In this document: positions 1-8,069 of the stretch, piece by piece
Numbering within the stretch: the stretch's first letter is position 1
How the letters are laid out: the number at the start of each line of letters is the position of its first letter
From: a virus
Length of the DNA stretch: 64,000 nucleotides
Virus record (IMG/VR): IMGVR_UViG_3300045534_000133
Location: 1 to 64,000 of that record
Strand: one strand, 5' to 3'
Translations under genes and position numbers: made by a program
Notes under the pieces: generated by a model
The model's database searches: none
The model's input: only the letters and a program-made list of their open reading frames with translations
What the model was told of the DNA's origin: nothing

Positions 1-1
1 G

Positions 2-319
2 GCCGAGGCCGCGCCTGCCCTGCAGTCGTTTGCCGAGGGCGACTCCAAACTGGTGATCGCAGGCGTCAACGCCGCCAAGACGGCCATCGTCAGCAAGGAC
101 ACCGACGAGCGGGTGGACTTCCTGCAGGGCTTCGGGTTCAGCCGCAAGCAGGCCATGGCGCTCATCGGTATCGGTGAGGCCGAGGAAGGCCACGCCCCGA
201 CCTCGGTGTGGGACCATGCGCAGGCCGTCACCGCTCTGGCCCGGCGCCAGACGCTGAACGAAACCCGGATGGCGCTGGAGGTGACGGCGGGCAAGATGCT
301 CGACAAGGTGACCGCCTAA
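2..319 (+). CDS. C-terminal fragment of a DUF932-like phage protein
   Basis: The frame is open from the first bases of the window, so the true start lies upstream and only about the last 105 residues are present. A GTG at 53 is in frame but has no convincing ribosome site and is probably internal. The end of the protein, with PTSVWDHAQAVTALAR followed by a charged helix ending in AGKML, resembles the C-terminus of DUF932 phage/plasmid proteins, whose function is unknown. It is followed at once by a strong terminator, so it is the last gene of its transcription unit. The family assignment rests on memory of the C-terminal pattern and is tentative. Confidence 0.6.
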   Translation, partial: AEAAPALQSFAEGDSKLVIAGVNAAKTAIVSKDTDERVDFLQGFGFSRKQAMALIGIGEAEEGHAPTSVWDHAQAVTALARRQTLNETRMALEVTAGKMLDKVTA

Positions 320-330
320 GCGTTGGCCAC

Positions 331-361
331 GGGGCTCGGCTCCACGCCGGGCCCCACTTTT
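331..361 (+). terminator. Rho-independent terminator
   Basis: A 10-bp stem with one G-T pair (arms 331-340 and 346-355), loop TCCAC, is followed by ACTTTT. It sits 11 bases after the stop codon of the DUF932-like gene and separates it from the next gene. Confidence 0.85.
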
Positions 362-462
362 CGCGCTGGACTTTCAGACCGCGTTTTTCTGTTGCAACCG
401 GTCCAGTTCTATGGTTTAGCTATTCATGCGGGGCCAGCCGGTCCCGCCTTGGGAGAAAAAAG

Positions 463-717
463 ATGAAAACCACCACCTTCTACCGTCACCGGAACCTTGG
501 CGGCTCTTGGACGATCACCACGGCCCCGCGCTACCCGGACAGCGGCAAGCTGGCCCCGGAGTTCGACACGGTGGCCACCTTCTCCGGCTCGGAAGCCGGG
601 AAGATCGGCCTCGGCGCCTTCATCGCCGGGCTCCGGGTTCTGATCGGAGCCAGCCTCTACAACGAGGAAACCCGGCAGTTCGACGTGGGCACAGTTGCCC
701 AGCTTGACGCCGCCTGA
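463..717 (+). CDS. Hypothetical protein (84 aa)
   Basis: Starts at ATG 463 behind the purine-rich ribosome site GGGAGAAAAAAG. Longer in-frame starts exist but run through the terminator at 331-361 and lack a ribosome site. The protein begins MKTTTFYRHRNLGGSWTI and looks like a small mixed alpha/beta protein without membrane segments or recognisable motifs. Upstream at 419-425 there is a GCTATTC sequence of the kind seen before other rightward genes here. Function unknown. Confidence 0.75.
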   Translation: MKTTTFYRHRNLGGSWTITTAPRYPDSGKLAPEFDTVATFSGSEAGKIGLGAFIAGLRVLIGASLYNEETRQFDVGTVAQLDAA

Positions 718-727
718 CGTGCCTACC

Positions 728-750
728 GGCCCGGGCATCCCGCCCGGGCC
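728..750 (+). repeat. Perfect 9-bp GC inverted repeat between genes
   Basis: GGCCCGGGC (728-736) and GCCCGGGCC (742-750) flank a 5-base loop, ATCCC. There is no T-run, so this is more likely an mRNA-stabilising or attenuating hairpin than a full terminator. A similar GC hairpin with no T-run lies between the genes at 57.8 kb. Confidence 0.7.
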
Positions 751-777
751 ACCTCCCCCTTCACATGGAGAAGCCCC

Positions 778-1320
778 ATGTGGGTGATGCTCAATAATGC
801 CTTCCTGTCGATCGTCAGCCCGTCCGCGCGGAGCCCCACGCTCGACGTGCGAGCCCGCGCCCGGGGCGATATCGAGCGGGTCTTTCCCGGTGCCAAGGTG
901 ATCTGCCTGCCGAACAGAGACTACGCCTTCCGCGCCCACCTGCCGCGCAATGACGTGGCCGCCGCGATCGAGCGCGAGGTGGCAGGCATCCGCTACCCCA
1001 ACTTCAAGGGCTCCACGGTGCAAAACGACCGGCACGATGCTTACGTCCGGTGCTGGCAGGCCATGGCCGATTTTCAGGAGAGCCGGGGTCATGGCCGCCC
1101 CTACCAGACGACGGCCACCGGCAAGGGCCGCAAGCAGCCCAAGGGGCGCAAGGGCGGCTACGGCAGCCTGCAGTCGGGCCTCTACGACATGTTCGACGAT
1201 CTGCCCTTCCCGCCGCTCCCCGGCGACACCATGGCCGATCTGGACGAGGCCGAGGCCAAATGGCTGGCCGATCGCGAAGACACCATGGACTTTGATGGCC
1301 CGGCGCACCGTAAGGGTTGA
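778..1320 (+). CDS. Conserved phage hypothetical protein (180 aa)
   Basis: Starts at ATG 778 with GGAG eight bases upstream. The N-terminal half (MWVMLNNAFLSIV, then GDIERVFPGAKV and a RYPNFKGSTVQND stretch) matches my memory of a protein found in many alphaproteobacterial phages, but it has no known function. The middle is rich in Lys, Gly and Arg and could touch nucleic acid; the C-terminus is acidic (DDLPFPPLPGD, then a Glu/Asp-rich helix). There is no signal peptide or membrane segment. It is the last gene before a strong bidirectional terminator. Confidence 0.8.
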   Translation: MWVMLNNAFLSIVSPSARSPTLDVRARARGDIERVFPGAKVICLPNRDYAFRAHLPRNDVAAAIEREVAGIRYPNFKGSTVQNDRHDAYVRCWQAMADFQESRGHGRPYQTTATGKGRKQPKGRKGGYGSLQSGLYDMFDDLPFPPLPGDTMADLDEAEAKWLADREDTMDFDGPAHRKG

Positions 1321-1392
1321 CGGAGCGCAAAAGCCAAGCCATAACGATCTCGCTGCAGCCCAAGGGCTCTGGCGTTTCCTCCCAAGGACTCT

Positions 1393-1427
1393 GGCCCCGG
1401 CGGGCTTGCTCGCCGGGGCCTCTTTTT
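1393..1427 (+). terminator. Strong terminator between convergent units
   Basis: A perfect 10-bp stem (GGCCCCGGCG with CGCCGGGGCC), 8-base loop and TCTTTTT tail. It ends the rightward unit at 1320; the leftward replication unit stops at 1437, so the stem may stall both transcripts. Confidence 0.9.
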
Positions 1428-1436
1428 GCCCGGCGC

Positions 1437-2249
1437 TCACGTCAGCAGTTCCGGCGGGCACAGGCAGCCCGGCTCGCCCGGACGCGGGCCCCAGTCCACC
1501 CGGTTCCAGTTCTGGTCCTCTTTCCACTCCCGCACACGGGATGGCCAGCGGTCGATGGTGTCGGGCTTCGGCCCGGCCGACGACAGAGGCGGTGCCTTCT
1601 CGATCGCCATGACAATCCAGTTCCGCCACGCGGCTGCCCAGTCCCGGGCCCTCCGGTCGTTCGTCATGGCGTGGTTGCGGAAGCGCTCGGCCTCCATGGT
1701 GATCTTCACGGCTGCACCGGCGTCGGCCACCTGCACCTTGGCGGCCTGCAGGGCGGGCAGATCGGGGAAGCCGTCGGGGATGGCCACCTCGGGCTTTCGA
1801 GCCTTCGGCTTCGCCTTCGCGTGCGAGGAATCTACTCTTGTAGATTCCTTCTCTGTATCTGTGTCTGTATGGCTAACTTTTGGCTGCGGTATCCCTTTGT
1901 TTTTCCTTGGTTTCGCTGCGATTTCGGCCTGATTATCCCGGTATTTTCTCGTTTCTTCCCCGAGATAATCCGCGCGAGGGTTCGTGATGAAGCCGGATTT
2001 GATCGTGATTTTACCGACGGTCCCGTTGGCGTTCGGCCACGTCTGGAGCGCCAGTTTGATTACCCGCCACTTGCGGACGCTGCAGCCAAGCTGCCCGGCA
2101 ATATAGCCGTCATCCTCCTGCAGAAGCCCGCCCCGATAGTAGATCAGGTCCAGCAGGATGGCGTAGGCGCCCTTCGTCTCAAGGTCCATGCCTATGGTGC
2201 CGTCGAGGAAGTCCCGGGGAAACCGCTTGTAGTAGGGCAGGGCGCTCAC
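1437..2249 (-). CDS. DUF1376 (YdaU-like) replication initiator-type protein
   Basis: About 270 residues. The N-terminal ~85 residues (YYKRFPRDFLDGTIGM, ETKGAYAILLDLIYYRGG, YIAGQLGCSVRKW) are a typical DUF1376 winged-helix domain, found in phage proteins that act like lambda O. A low-complexity linker follows (HTDTDTEKES, then Lys/Ala/Pro), then a C-terminal helix region with RARDWAAAWRNWI. The GTG start at 2249 is preferred because it overlaps the dnaB stop (GTGA) and has GGGAG at good spacing; an ATG at 2264 would add five residues. It is the last gene of the VRR-NUC, dnaB, DUF1376 operon. It probably binds the origin and loads or recruits the helicase. The linker-coding DNA is unusually AT-rich. 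Confidence 0.85.
   Translation of the reverse strand: MSALPYYKRFPRDFLDGTIGMDLETKGAYAILLDLIYYRGGLLQEDDGYIAGQLGCSVRKWRVIKLALQTWPNANGTVGKITIKSGFITNPRADYLGEETRKYRDNQAEIAAKPRKNKGIPQPKVSHTDTDTEKESTRVDSSHAKAKPKARKPEVAIPDGFPDLPALQAAKVQVADAGAAVKITMEAERFRNHAMTNDRRARDWAAAWRNWIVMAIEKAPPLSSAGPKPDTIDRWPSRVREWKEDQNWNRVDWGPRPGEPGCLCPPELLT
1826..2030. other. Candidate replication origin inside the DUF1376 gene
   Basis: Inside the linker-coding part of the initiator-like gene the base composition drops sharply. The stretch opens with a perfect 10-bp palindrome with 4-base spacer (1826-1835 and 1840-1849), then three tandem hexamers TCTGTA/TCTGTG/TCTGTA (1852-1869), then about 150 bases rich in T and A. Lambda-like phages place the origin in the middle of the initiator gene with this kind of iteron plus AT-rich layout. 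The role is inferred. Confidence 0.4.
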
Positions 2250-3673
2250 GAGACGGGCTCCCATGGCATGATCTGCTCTCCCTCATTGATGACGATATCG
2301 AACGCCGGGCTGTAGCGCTGCATGTCGTTCCCGATGGCGCCGCCACGGAACTTTGCGGTCATCACCTCCATCTTGTTTTTCATCGTCTCAATGCGCGCCT
2401 CGTACACCAGCGGGTCGGTGTCCTTCGGGCAACCCTGCCGTTCGAGGTAGTAGCTTTCGCGGTACGGGAACATCACCACGTCGGCGTCCTGCTCGATCGA
2501 GCCGGAGTCGCGAAGATCGGAAAGCTGGGGTCTCTTGTCCTCTCGCTTCTCCACGTCCCGGGAAAGCTGCGACAGGGCGACGATGCCGCACCCGAGGTCT
2601 TTGGCCAGACGCTTGAGGGTGCTGGTGATCTCGCCGATGGCCTCGTTGCGGCTGTTATTGAAGCCGCGCGGCATCTCCATGATCTGGATATAGTCGATGA
2701 AAATGGCGGCCAGCTTGCCCTTTTTGGCCAGCGAGTGGCTGCGCCGGACGACGTGATCGAGCGACAAGGTGCTGCTGTCGTCCAGTATGAAGTTCGGCGG
2801 GACTTCCTCGGCCGCCGCTGCCAGCCGATCAAGCTGGGAGTGCGAGAGTTCGTCGCCCTGCATGTCGAAATAGGGGATGCCGTGGCCGCGCTCGCGGGTG
2901 ATCTGGGCCAGCGTGCGCTCGCTCATCTCCTCCCGGTCCATCTCGACGCAGTAGTAGGCCACGATCTCGTCCGGGTTCCGCCGGGCGCATCCGATCGCGG
3001 CCGCGCGAGCGAGCGAGGTCTTGCCCATACTCGGGCGACCGGCGACCACGATCAGCTTGGCGGGCCGGATGCCGTGCAGGCGCTGGTCGAAGCAGCGCAG
3101 CCCTGTCAGGCGCCCGTTCTTTTTGCCGGTGTCCTTCTCGTGGTTGAGGCGCACCACCGTGCCCCGGGCGGCCTCCAGAGCGCTCACCATCGTGATCGAG
3201 GCAGGCGCGCTGGCGTGCATCATGCTTGTGATGGCCCCAGAGGTGGCCGTGAGCGTGCTGTAGGCCGCAACAGTGGGGTCGTTGGCCCCATCCCTCACCC
3301 CACCGGCCAGTTCCACCAGCATGCGTCGCTGGGCAGCGTCTATGATGGTGCTGGCGGCCGTAATGGCCCACGCCGTTGGCGGTGCCCTCTCCACCAGAGA
3401 CAAGAAAAACAGATGAATGTTCGGTGCCGGACCGCCCGGATGTTCTGGCAAAAAGGACGGGTCTGTCGAAAAAAGGCTTGCCAGTGTCGAGGGCTCCGGC
3501 GCCTCATTGGCGGCCACGCGCTCTCGGATGGCCTCAAAGATGCGCGCGTGCAGCGGCTCGTAGAAGTGGGCAGGTTTCAGGTCGGCGATGCTGTCGAGCA
3601 TCGTAGGGTCGAAGATGGCCGCGCCAAGCACGTCCAGTTCGGCCTCCAGATTGATCAGAGCAGTAGCGGTCAT
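2246..3673 (-). CDS. dnaB: DnaB-like replicative helicase
   Basis: A 475-residue protein of normal DnaB size. The N-terminal ~110 residues are the helical DnaB_N domain; the RecA-like ATPase follows, with Walker A GRPSMGKT near residue 209, Walker B AAIFIDYIQIM near 324, and the later SQLSRDVEKR and RDSGSIEQDAD motifs. It unwinds DNA as a hexameric ring ahead of the fork; no phage polymerase is seen, so it presumably works with the host replisome. The start ATG at 3673 overlaps the stop of the VRR-NUC gene (ATGA), and a longer frame to 4180 is only the shadow of that gene. Confidence 0.95.
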   Translation of the reverse strand: MTATALINLEAELDVLGAAIFDPTMLDSIADLKPAHFYEPLHARIFEAIRERVAANEAPEPSTLASLFSTDPSFLPEHPGGPAPNIHLFFLSLVERAPPTAWAITAASTIIDAAQRRMLVELAGGVRDGANDPTVAAYSTLTATSGAITSMMHASAPASITMVSALEAARGTVVRLNHEKDTGKKNGRLTGLRCFDQRLHGIRPAKLIVVAGRPSMGKTSLARAAAIGCARRNPDEIVAYYCVEMDREEMSERTLAQITRERGHGIPYFDMQGDELSHSQLDRLAAAAEEVPPNFILDDSSTLSLDHVVRRSHSLAKKGKLAAIFIDYIQIMEMPRGFNNSRNEAIGEITSTLKRLAKDLGCGIVALSQLSRDVEKREDKRPQLSDLRDSGSIEQDADVVMFPYRESYYLERQGCPKDTDPLVYEARIETMKNKMEVMTAKFRGGAIGNDMQRYSPAFDIVINEGEQIMPWEPVS

Positions 3674-4119
3674 CGACGGCCCCACCGATCGGGCGTTAGC
3701 TTGAGGGCAATGCCGTTGCCGAAGGCAAACTTGACCGTTTCGGTGCGCGAGCGGAGCGGCACACCCCACCGCGTCAGGATATCCAGCACCTCGTCCAGAG
3801 ACTCGGCCACTTCCCAGTTGTGGCCGCACGCGGCCATGTCGCCGCCGAAGGCCACCTGCTCGGCCGACAGGCCGCCGACGCCGCCGGGCGGCTTCATCTC
3901 GATCGTGCCAAAGCCGGAGCGCACCACGTTGTCTCCGCGAGGCCAGATGAAGTGCAGATCGTGGACGCCCTTCGTGAGCCCCATGGCCTTGTAGATACCG
4001 CCCTGTACGGCGCTGCCGCCCATATTGTTCGGCACATGCCAGACGCGGGCAGGTGCGATCAGCGCAGCACGAAGCCATGCCACGACGCCGATTTGCAGGT
4101 CTTGTTCCAGTCTTTTCAT
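3670..4119 (-). CDS. VRR-NUC domain nuclease
   Basis: 149 residues, the normal size for phage VRR-NUC proteins. The PD-(D/E)XK-type core is visible: GLTKGVHDLHF with Asp54, GTIEMKP with Glu74 and Lys76, then LSAEQVAF with Gln88 and a C-terminal helix AESLDEVLDIL. Such enzymes cut branched or structured DNA and probably process replication or recombination intermediates. It is the first gene of the leftward replication operon and overlaps dnaB by 4 bases. Confidence 0.85.
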   Translation of the reverse strand: MKRLEQDLQIGVVAWLRAALIAPARVWHVPNNMGGSAVQGGIYKAMGLTKGVHDLHFIWPRGDNVVRSGFGTIEMKPPGGVGGLSAEQVAFGGDMAACGHNWEVAESLDEVLDILTRWGVPLRSRTETVKFAFGNGIALKLTPDRWGRR

Positions 4120-4299
4120 GCCGCTTACCGTTCGCTCCCAAGCTGGATTCGGGACTGGCCCGTGTCCGCCTTACCGTCAAGCTGAAAAGTCTTAACAGCC
4201 ACAGCCGGGAGCGTTTTGTGGATGCCCTGATATTTTTCTGGTGTTCCTGTTGGTGGCTTGATATGCACCGCTCAAGCTATCCCTTCACCGAGAGTTTCA
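4120..4299. promoter_or_regulatory. Divergent promoter region between replication and recombination units
   Basis: 180 bases without a gene. Rightward, TTGATA (4258-4263), 12-base spacer and GCTATCCC (4276-4283) give a plausible alphaproteobacterial promoter directly before the YqaJ gene, and GCTCAAGC (4270-4277) is a variant of the box seen elsewhere. A CTGATAT site (4227-4233) lies upstream. Leftward, TTGACG at 4180-4175 may be the -35 of the replication operon, but no clear -10 is seen. Confidence 0.55.
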
Positions 4300-5334
4300 A
4301 TGGCAAACATCAAGTTCAAGACCGAAGACGAGTGGCACGCTCTACGCGACAGCCACATTGGCGGCTCCGACGTGGCCGCCTTGTTCAATCTCTGGCGCGA
4401 CGCCGACGGGGTTGAGCGCGTCCGCCACCTGTTTGAGGCCGTGCCCGAGGACAGCCTATGCCTCGGCAGCCTGTCGCCCTACAAGAGCGGCTACCGGCTC
4501 TGGATGGAGAAGGCCGGGCGTCTCGCGCCGGATGACCTGTCGGAGGTCGAGCGCGTGCTGGCCGGGCAGTTCATGGAGCCCGCCATCGCGGCATGGGCAA
4601 ACCGGCGCTGGCCCGACTGGAAGCTGCTCAAAAGCAGGGTCTACCACGTCCACCCGTCGATCGACGGGTTCGGTGCCAGCCTCGACTACTTCATCCAGAA
4701 GGGCGTCGAGCCGGTCGATATCAAAAACGTCGATGGGCTGCAGTTCAAACGCAAATGGCTGCTGGACGACGACACCGGCGAGATCGTGGACTTCCCCATG
4801 GCCATCGTGCTGCAGATTCAGCACCAGATCGCCTGCACCGGGGCCGACCGGGGATGGGTTCTGGCCTGCGTCGGCGGCAACGAACTGCGCCGGGGCTCGA
4901 TGCCCCGGCACCAGCCGACGATCGACAAGATCGAGACGGCCGTGCGCGCGTTCTGGGCGGCCGTTGCTGCCGGTATCGAGCCCATGGACGCTGACTTTGG
5001 CACGGTGAAGGAGGTCTATTCCTTCGGCGACGCCAAGGACACCGACAACCCGCCGGTGGACTGGACGGGCACCACCACCGAGGCCGAGGACGCCGATCGC
5101 GCCGTGCGCCGCTACCTGCGCTGGAGTGATCACCTCAAGTTCGTCACGCAGCAGGTGGACCTACTCAAGGGCCGCGTCGGCCAGCACGTCGGCGCGGCCT
5201 ACAAGGCCAAGTTCAACAGCGCCAACGTGACGTGGCCCACCATTCACCGGGAGGCCAAGACCGTCTCCTACAACGTCGATGCCAAAACCTACCGGGGCGG
5301 CATGACCGTCACCCGCATCAAGGAAACCGCCTGA
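4300..5334 (+). CDS. YqaJ-type viral recombinase/exonuclease
   Basis: 344 residues. The lambda-exonuclease-like fold is indicated by IGGSDVAALF (residues 20-29) with SPYKSGYRLWMEKAGR, GQFMEPAIAAW near 90, GASLDYF near 127 (catalytic Asp), VDIKN near 140 (the D-x-K pair) and LQIQHQIACTG near 171. It should degrade one strand from double-stranded ends and hand the other to the annealing protein encoded next. Start ATG 4300 follows CTTCACCGAGAG; an earlier in-frame ATG at 4258 overlaps the promoter and is rejected. The next gene begins one base after the stop. Confidence 0.88.
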   Translation: MANIKFKTEDEWHALRDSHIGGSDVAALFNLWRDADGVERVRHLFEAVPEDSLCLGSLSPYKSGYRLWMEKAGRLAPDDLSEVERVLAGQFMEPAIAAWANRRWPDWKLLKSRVYHVHPSIDGFGASLDYFIQKGVEPVDIKNVDGLQFKRKWLLDDDTGEIVDFPMAIVLQIQHQIACTGADRGWVLACVGGNELRRGSMPRHQPTIDKIETAVRAFWAAVAAGIEPMDADFGTVKEVYSFGDAKDTDNPPVDWTGTTTEAEDADRAVRRYLRWSDHLKFVTQQVDLLKGRVGQHVGAAYKAKFNSANVTWPTIHREAKTVSYNVDAKTYRGGMTVTRIKETA

Positions 5335-5335
5335 T

Positions 5336-6385
5336 ATGACCGATACTGCCCCCTCTACCGCTCTGGCCATGCCAGCGGAAACCTCGCCCACCGCGTTCTC
5401 CAGCTTGATGGACGCGGCCAATGCGTTCGATGCCGCCATGAAGATGGCGGGCTCGATCGCCGCTGCCGGGTGGGCCCCGAACAGCTATCGCAAGGACGTG
5501 CCGAAAAACCACGCGGGCGCTCGCATCGGGCGCCCCGAAGATCAGGACTTGGACACCAACAAAATCGCCATCGGCATCATGCAGGGCGCTGAACTGGGCC
5601 TGAAACCCATCCAGTCCCTGCAGTCGATCGCGGTGGTGAACGGAATCCCGTCTCTGTATGGCGACGCCATGCTGGCGGTCGTCAACGCCACAGGGCAGGT
5701 TGAGGACTTCGCCGAGGAGCCTGTCGTCAACAACGAGGGAGTGGTGACCGGCTGGAAAGCCACGATGAAGCGCAAGAGCCGCGCGACGCCCACCGTTCGA
5801 TTCTTTACAGTCGAAGATGCCAAGGGTGCAGGCCTGCTCAACAAGTCTGGACCGTGGACGCAGTACCGCTCGCGCATGCTGCAGATGCGCGCCCGGGGCT
5901 GGTGCCTTCGCGACAGCTTCCCCGACACCCTCAAGGGCCTGATGATTGCCGAGGAGGCGCAGGACATTGTGATCGTCACCAACGAGCCGGTCCCGGCCAT
6001 CGCCGCACCCAAGTCGGTCAAGGGTAAGCTGAAAGCCTTTACCGAGGGCAACAAGGCCCCGGAGGTGCAGGAGCCGGTGGACGCCGATTTTACCGAGGAC
6101 GCCCACGACCCGGTCACAAGTGAGGTTACGCAGGAGGAAGCAAGTGGCCTGCCTAACGAGATTCAGGCAGCCTTCGACAACGCCAAGTTCACCCCGTTCC
6201 TCCAGTGGCTGGACGTGGAACTGCAGAAACTGGCCGACGCGCCCGAGGTGAAGCAGGGGCTGGTCGATCGCCATGCCGCGCGCCTGCGCACCGTCTATGC
6301 CAGCGGCAAGGCCGCCGAGGCTGCCGTCAACAAGCTGGTCACCGCGTTTGGTGTCGAACTGTCGCTTGAAGGGCTGGAAAACTGA
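5336..6385 (+). CDS. RecT-like single-strand annealing protein
   Basis: 349 residues. The segment with NKIAIGIMQGAELGLKP, SIAVVNGIPSLYGDAML and a following Gly/Glu-rich strand is the hallmark of RecT/Bet-like proteins; LQMRARGWCLRDSFPD also fits. It anneals complementary single strands and partners the exonuclease just upstream, giving a two-component recombination system for repair or concatemer formation. The C-terminal ~100 residues are acidic then helical and may bind a host SSB or the nuclease. It starts one base after the exonuclease stop and overlaps the next gene (TGATG). Confidence 0.82.
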   Translation: MTDTAPSTALAMPAETSPTAFSSLMDAANAFDAAMKMAGSIAAAGWAPNSYRKDVPKNHAGARIGRPEDQDLDTNKIAIGIMQGAELGLKPIQSLQSIAVVNGIPSLYGDAMLAVVNATGQVEDFAEEPVVNNEGVVTGWKATMKRKSRATPTVRFFTVEDAKGAGLLNKSGPWTQYRSRMLQMRARGWCLRDSFPDTLKGLMIAEEAQDIVIVTNEPVPAIAAPKSVKGKLKAFTEGNKAPEVQEPVDADFTEDAHDPVTSEVTQEEASGLPNEIQAAFDNAKFTPFLQWLDVELQKLADAPEVKQGLVDRHAARLRTVYASGKAAEAAVNKLVTAFGVELSLEGLEN

Positions 6386-6729
6386 TGGGAACGTCGGTCC
6401 CTATTCCGCGCGGTGAACTGGAGGTGGCGCTGGGCGCCGCTTTCAGGGACGCCCGCACCGCCAAGCGCTGGACGCTAAAGGAGATGGCCGATGGCCTTGG
6501 CGTCGGCGTCAACACCATCCGCTGGCACGAAGCTGGTGACACCATCATGGCGCCGGACAAACTGATAAAGGCGGCCGGGTTGCTGGGAGCGGCCCCCAAC
6601 GCGCTGGGAGCCTCCTACAGGGCCGCACAGGCGCTGGCCGCACTGACGGAAGCCGCGACAGCCGAAGGCCTGCAGGTGGCTGTCTCGCGGCTTCCCAGTG
6701 GCCACAACATCAATCTTAGAAAGGGGTAG
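6385..6729 (+). CDS. XRE-family HTH regulator (114 aa)
   Basis: Residues ~12-70 form a Cro/CI-type helix-turn-helix: RDARTAKRWTLKEMADGLGV, then GVNTIRWHEAGD as the recognition helix and turn. The remainder is a short helical tail with no dimerisation or protease-sensing domain, so it resembles Cro more than CI. Being the third gene of the recombination operon, it may repress early promoters nearby. It overlaps the RecT-like gene by one base. Confidence 0.8.
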   Translation: MGTSVPIPRGELEVALGAAFRDARTAKRWTLKEMADGLGVGVNTIRWHEAGDTIMAPDKLIKAAGLLGAAPNALGASYRAAQALAALTEAATAEGLQVAVSRLPSGHNINLRKG

Positions 6730-6733
6730 CCCT

Positions 6734-7030
6734 GTGCAAAACTACAAAGAGACCAGCCGCGCGGCATGGGAGTCAATGATACCGGCCAACGCCACGCTGG
6801 ACCGGGCCATCATGGCGGAACTGACAAAGCACGGCGCGCGAGGCCGGACGTGCCAGAACGTGGAGGACGCCATCAAGCGCGAGCATCAGGCCGTAAGTGG
6901 AAACCTGCGCCACTTGGTGGAGAAAGGCTATGTAGAGGTCGTGCCCGGGGTGTTTGGGGTCACCCGCTCCGGCCGCCGGGCGATGCTCTGGCGCATCATC
7001 GAAAACCCGACTGCTTCGATCACGCGCTAG
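6734..7030 (+). CDS. Small winged-helix protein (98 aa)
   Basis: Start GTG 6734 lies seven bases after AAGGGG. The protein has RAIMAELTKHGARGRTCQNV, AIKREHQAVSGNLRHLVEKG and a beta hairpin (YVEVVPGVFGVTRSGRRA), the pattern of a MarR-like winged helix: helix, helix, recognition helix, wing. It probably binds DNA; the target is unknown. Its TAG stop lies in a CTAG that is also the stop of the convergent Rz1-like gene. Confidence 0.7.
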   Translation: MQNYKETSRAAWESMIPANATLDRAIMAELTKHGARGRTCQNVEDAIKREHQAVSGNLRHLVEKGYVEVVPGVFGVTRSGRRAMLWRIIENPTASITR

Positions 7031-7359
7031 GGCAGCAGCTTCTGCCACCACGTCTTCTGGCGCTCGGCCTGCAGACGTAGCCATTCGTCCTCAAGCGCGT
7101 GTTCCGCGTCGTGCGTCTGCACGGCCAGATCGCGGGCGCCGTCACAGGTGATAATGGCGACACCACGGGCGATCAGAGTGTTGTCCGCGTCCTCATTTGT
7201 CGGGAACAGGGGCAACCGCTCCAGATGGCACGCCTGCCGGGCCGCTTGTGGCATCTCCAGCCGGGGCGGACGCACAGGTTCTGGGGGCGAGTGCGCACAG
7301 GCGCTCGTCAACAGCATGATGGCGAGCGGCACGCTCAACAGGCCACGGGTCTTGGGCAT
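7027..7359 (-). CDS. Rz1-like outer-membrane spanin lipoprotein
   Basis: 110 residues. A short positive N-terminus and a hydrophobic stretch (LLSVPLAIMLLTSAC) end at Cys21, a likely lipidation site, followed by Ser/Pro-rich sequence. The pattern of conserved Cys residues with PRLEMPQAARQACHLERLP is familiar from o-spanins of alphaproteobacterial phages. It overlaps the Rz-like gene by 167 bases in another frame, the classical Rz/Rz1 arrangement. Role: joins the inner-membrane spanin to destroy the outer membrane at lysis. Confidence 0.72.
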   Translation of the reverse strand: MPKTRGLLSVPLAIMLLTSACAHSPPEPVRPPRLEMPQAARQACHLERLPLFPTNEDADNTLIARGVAIITCDGARDLAVQTHDAEHALEDEWLRLQAERQKTWWQKLLP

Positions 7360-7666
7360 CAGGGGCTCTCCCGGCTTCGGTGGACGCAGCAGCCTGCAGG
7401 GCCGAGGCGTCGAGGATGACGTGGGTGTAGGCGTCCACCCGGGCGGCCTGCGCCGTCAGGCCCTGCACTTCGAGCCCACGGGCATCAGCGTCCTGCGTTG
7501 CTGTCTCGGCCTGCCCTTGAGCCGCCTCCAGCTTTCGATCGCCCCACCCAAACGGGTCGAACTTCAAGCCGACGCGGCCAAGGACGAAAAACGCCAGCAG
7601 CAGGACGAGGGCGAGGCCGATGAGGCGGGCCACCAAGCCTGTTGCCCACTTAGGTAGAACCGGCAT
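7193..7666 (-). CDS. Rz-like inner-membrane spanin
   Basis: 157 residues: a single N-terminal membrane segment (LIGLALVLLLAFFVLGRVGL, residues 15-34) followed by a long Gln/Ala/Glu-rich coiled-coil region and an Ala/Pro-rich tail. This is the topology of i-spanins. The gene overlaps both the holin candidate upstream and the Rz1-like gene nested at its 3' end. The nested position is the main evidence for the pair. Confidence 0.7.
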   Translation of the reverse strand: MPVLPKWATGLVARLIGLALVLLLAFFVLGRVGLKFDPFGWGDRKLEAAQGQAETATQDADARGLEVQGLTAQAARVDAYTHVILDASALQAAASTEAGRAPDAQDPWPVERAARHHAVDERLCALAPRTCASAPAGDATSGPAGVPSGAVAPVPDK

Positions 7667-8069
7667 TAGGCTTCTCCTGCGGCTCTGGCGTGATCGTCAG
7701 GTTCCCCTGCACCGTGGCGTCTATAGGGTCGCCCGGCAAGGTTCTATCTGCCGTGTCGATCTCGGCCGAAAACCCGCCCGGGCCCTGCAGCTTGACGCCG
7801 GTAATCAGACCGGCCGCGATAGCCAGCACGAACATGCCGAGGATGGAGAAGCCGTACCGGATGGCCTCGCGCAGCGTCAGCATCTGCTCCAGCCGGTGTT
7901 CGACAGGCCAGCGCATGGACGTGGCCCTGTCCACCCAGACATACACCAGCGCCGTCATCACCGGGGCGCCGAGAACCATGGCCCAAAGCTGCAGGCGCGG
8001 CCCGGTCATCATGGTGATGACACGACCGGCACCGGCGCCGAAGTTGGCCAGAAACTCTTTCCACGTCAT
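7650..8069 (-). CDS. Holin candidate, two membrane segments
   Basis: 139 residues with two predicted membrane helices (about residues 27-46 and 73-91) separated by a charged loop, and a hydrophilic tail. Immediately upstream of the spanin pair and overlapping it, so it is probably the class II holin that triggers lysis. The endolysin is not adjacent; it lies at 62 kb. Other small membrane proteins in this window could also serve, so the call rests on context. Confidence 0.6.
   Translation of the reverse strand: MTWKEFLANFGAGAGRVITMMTGPRLQLWAMVLGAPVMTALVYVWVDRATSMRWPVEHRLEQMLTLREAIRYGFSILGMFVLAIAAGLITGVKLQGPGGFSAEIDTADRTLPGDPIDATVQGNLTITPEPQEKPNAGST

Noticed and set aside
424-1629. Leftward open frame of 401 codons over three rightward features
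   Set aside because: Runs through two good genes and the strong terminator at 1393-1427; low-complexity composition typical of a shadow.
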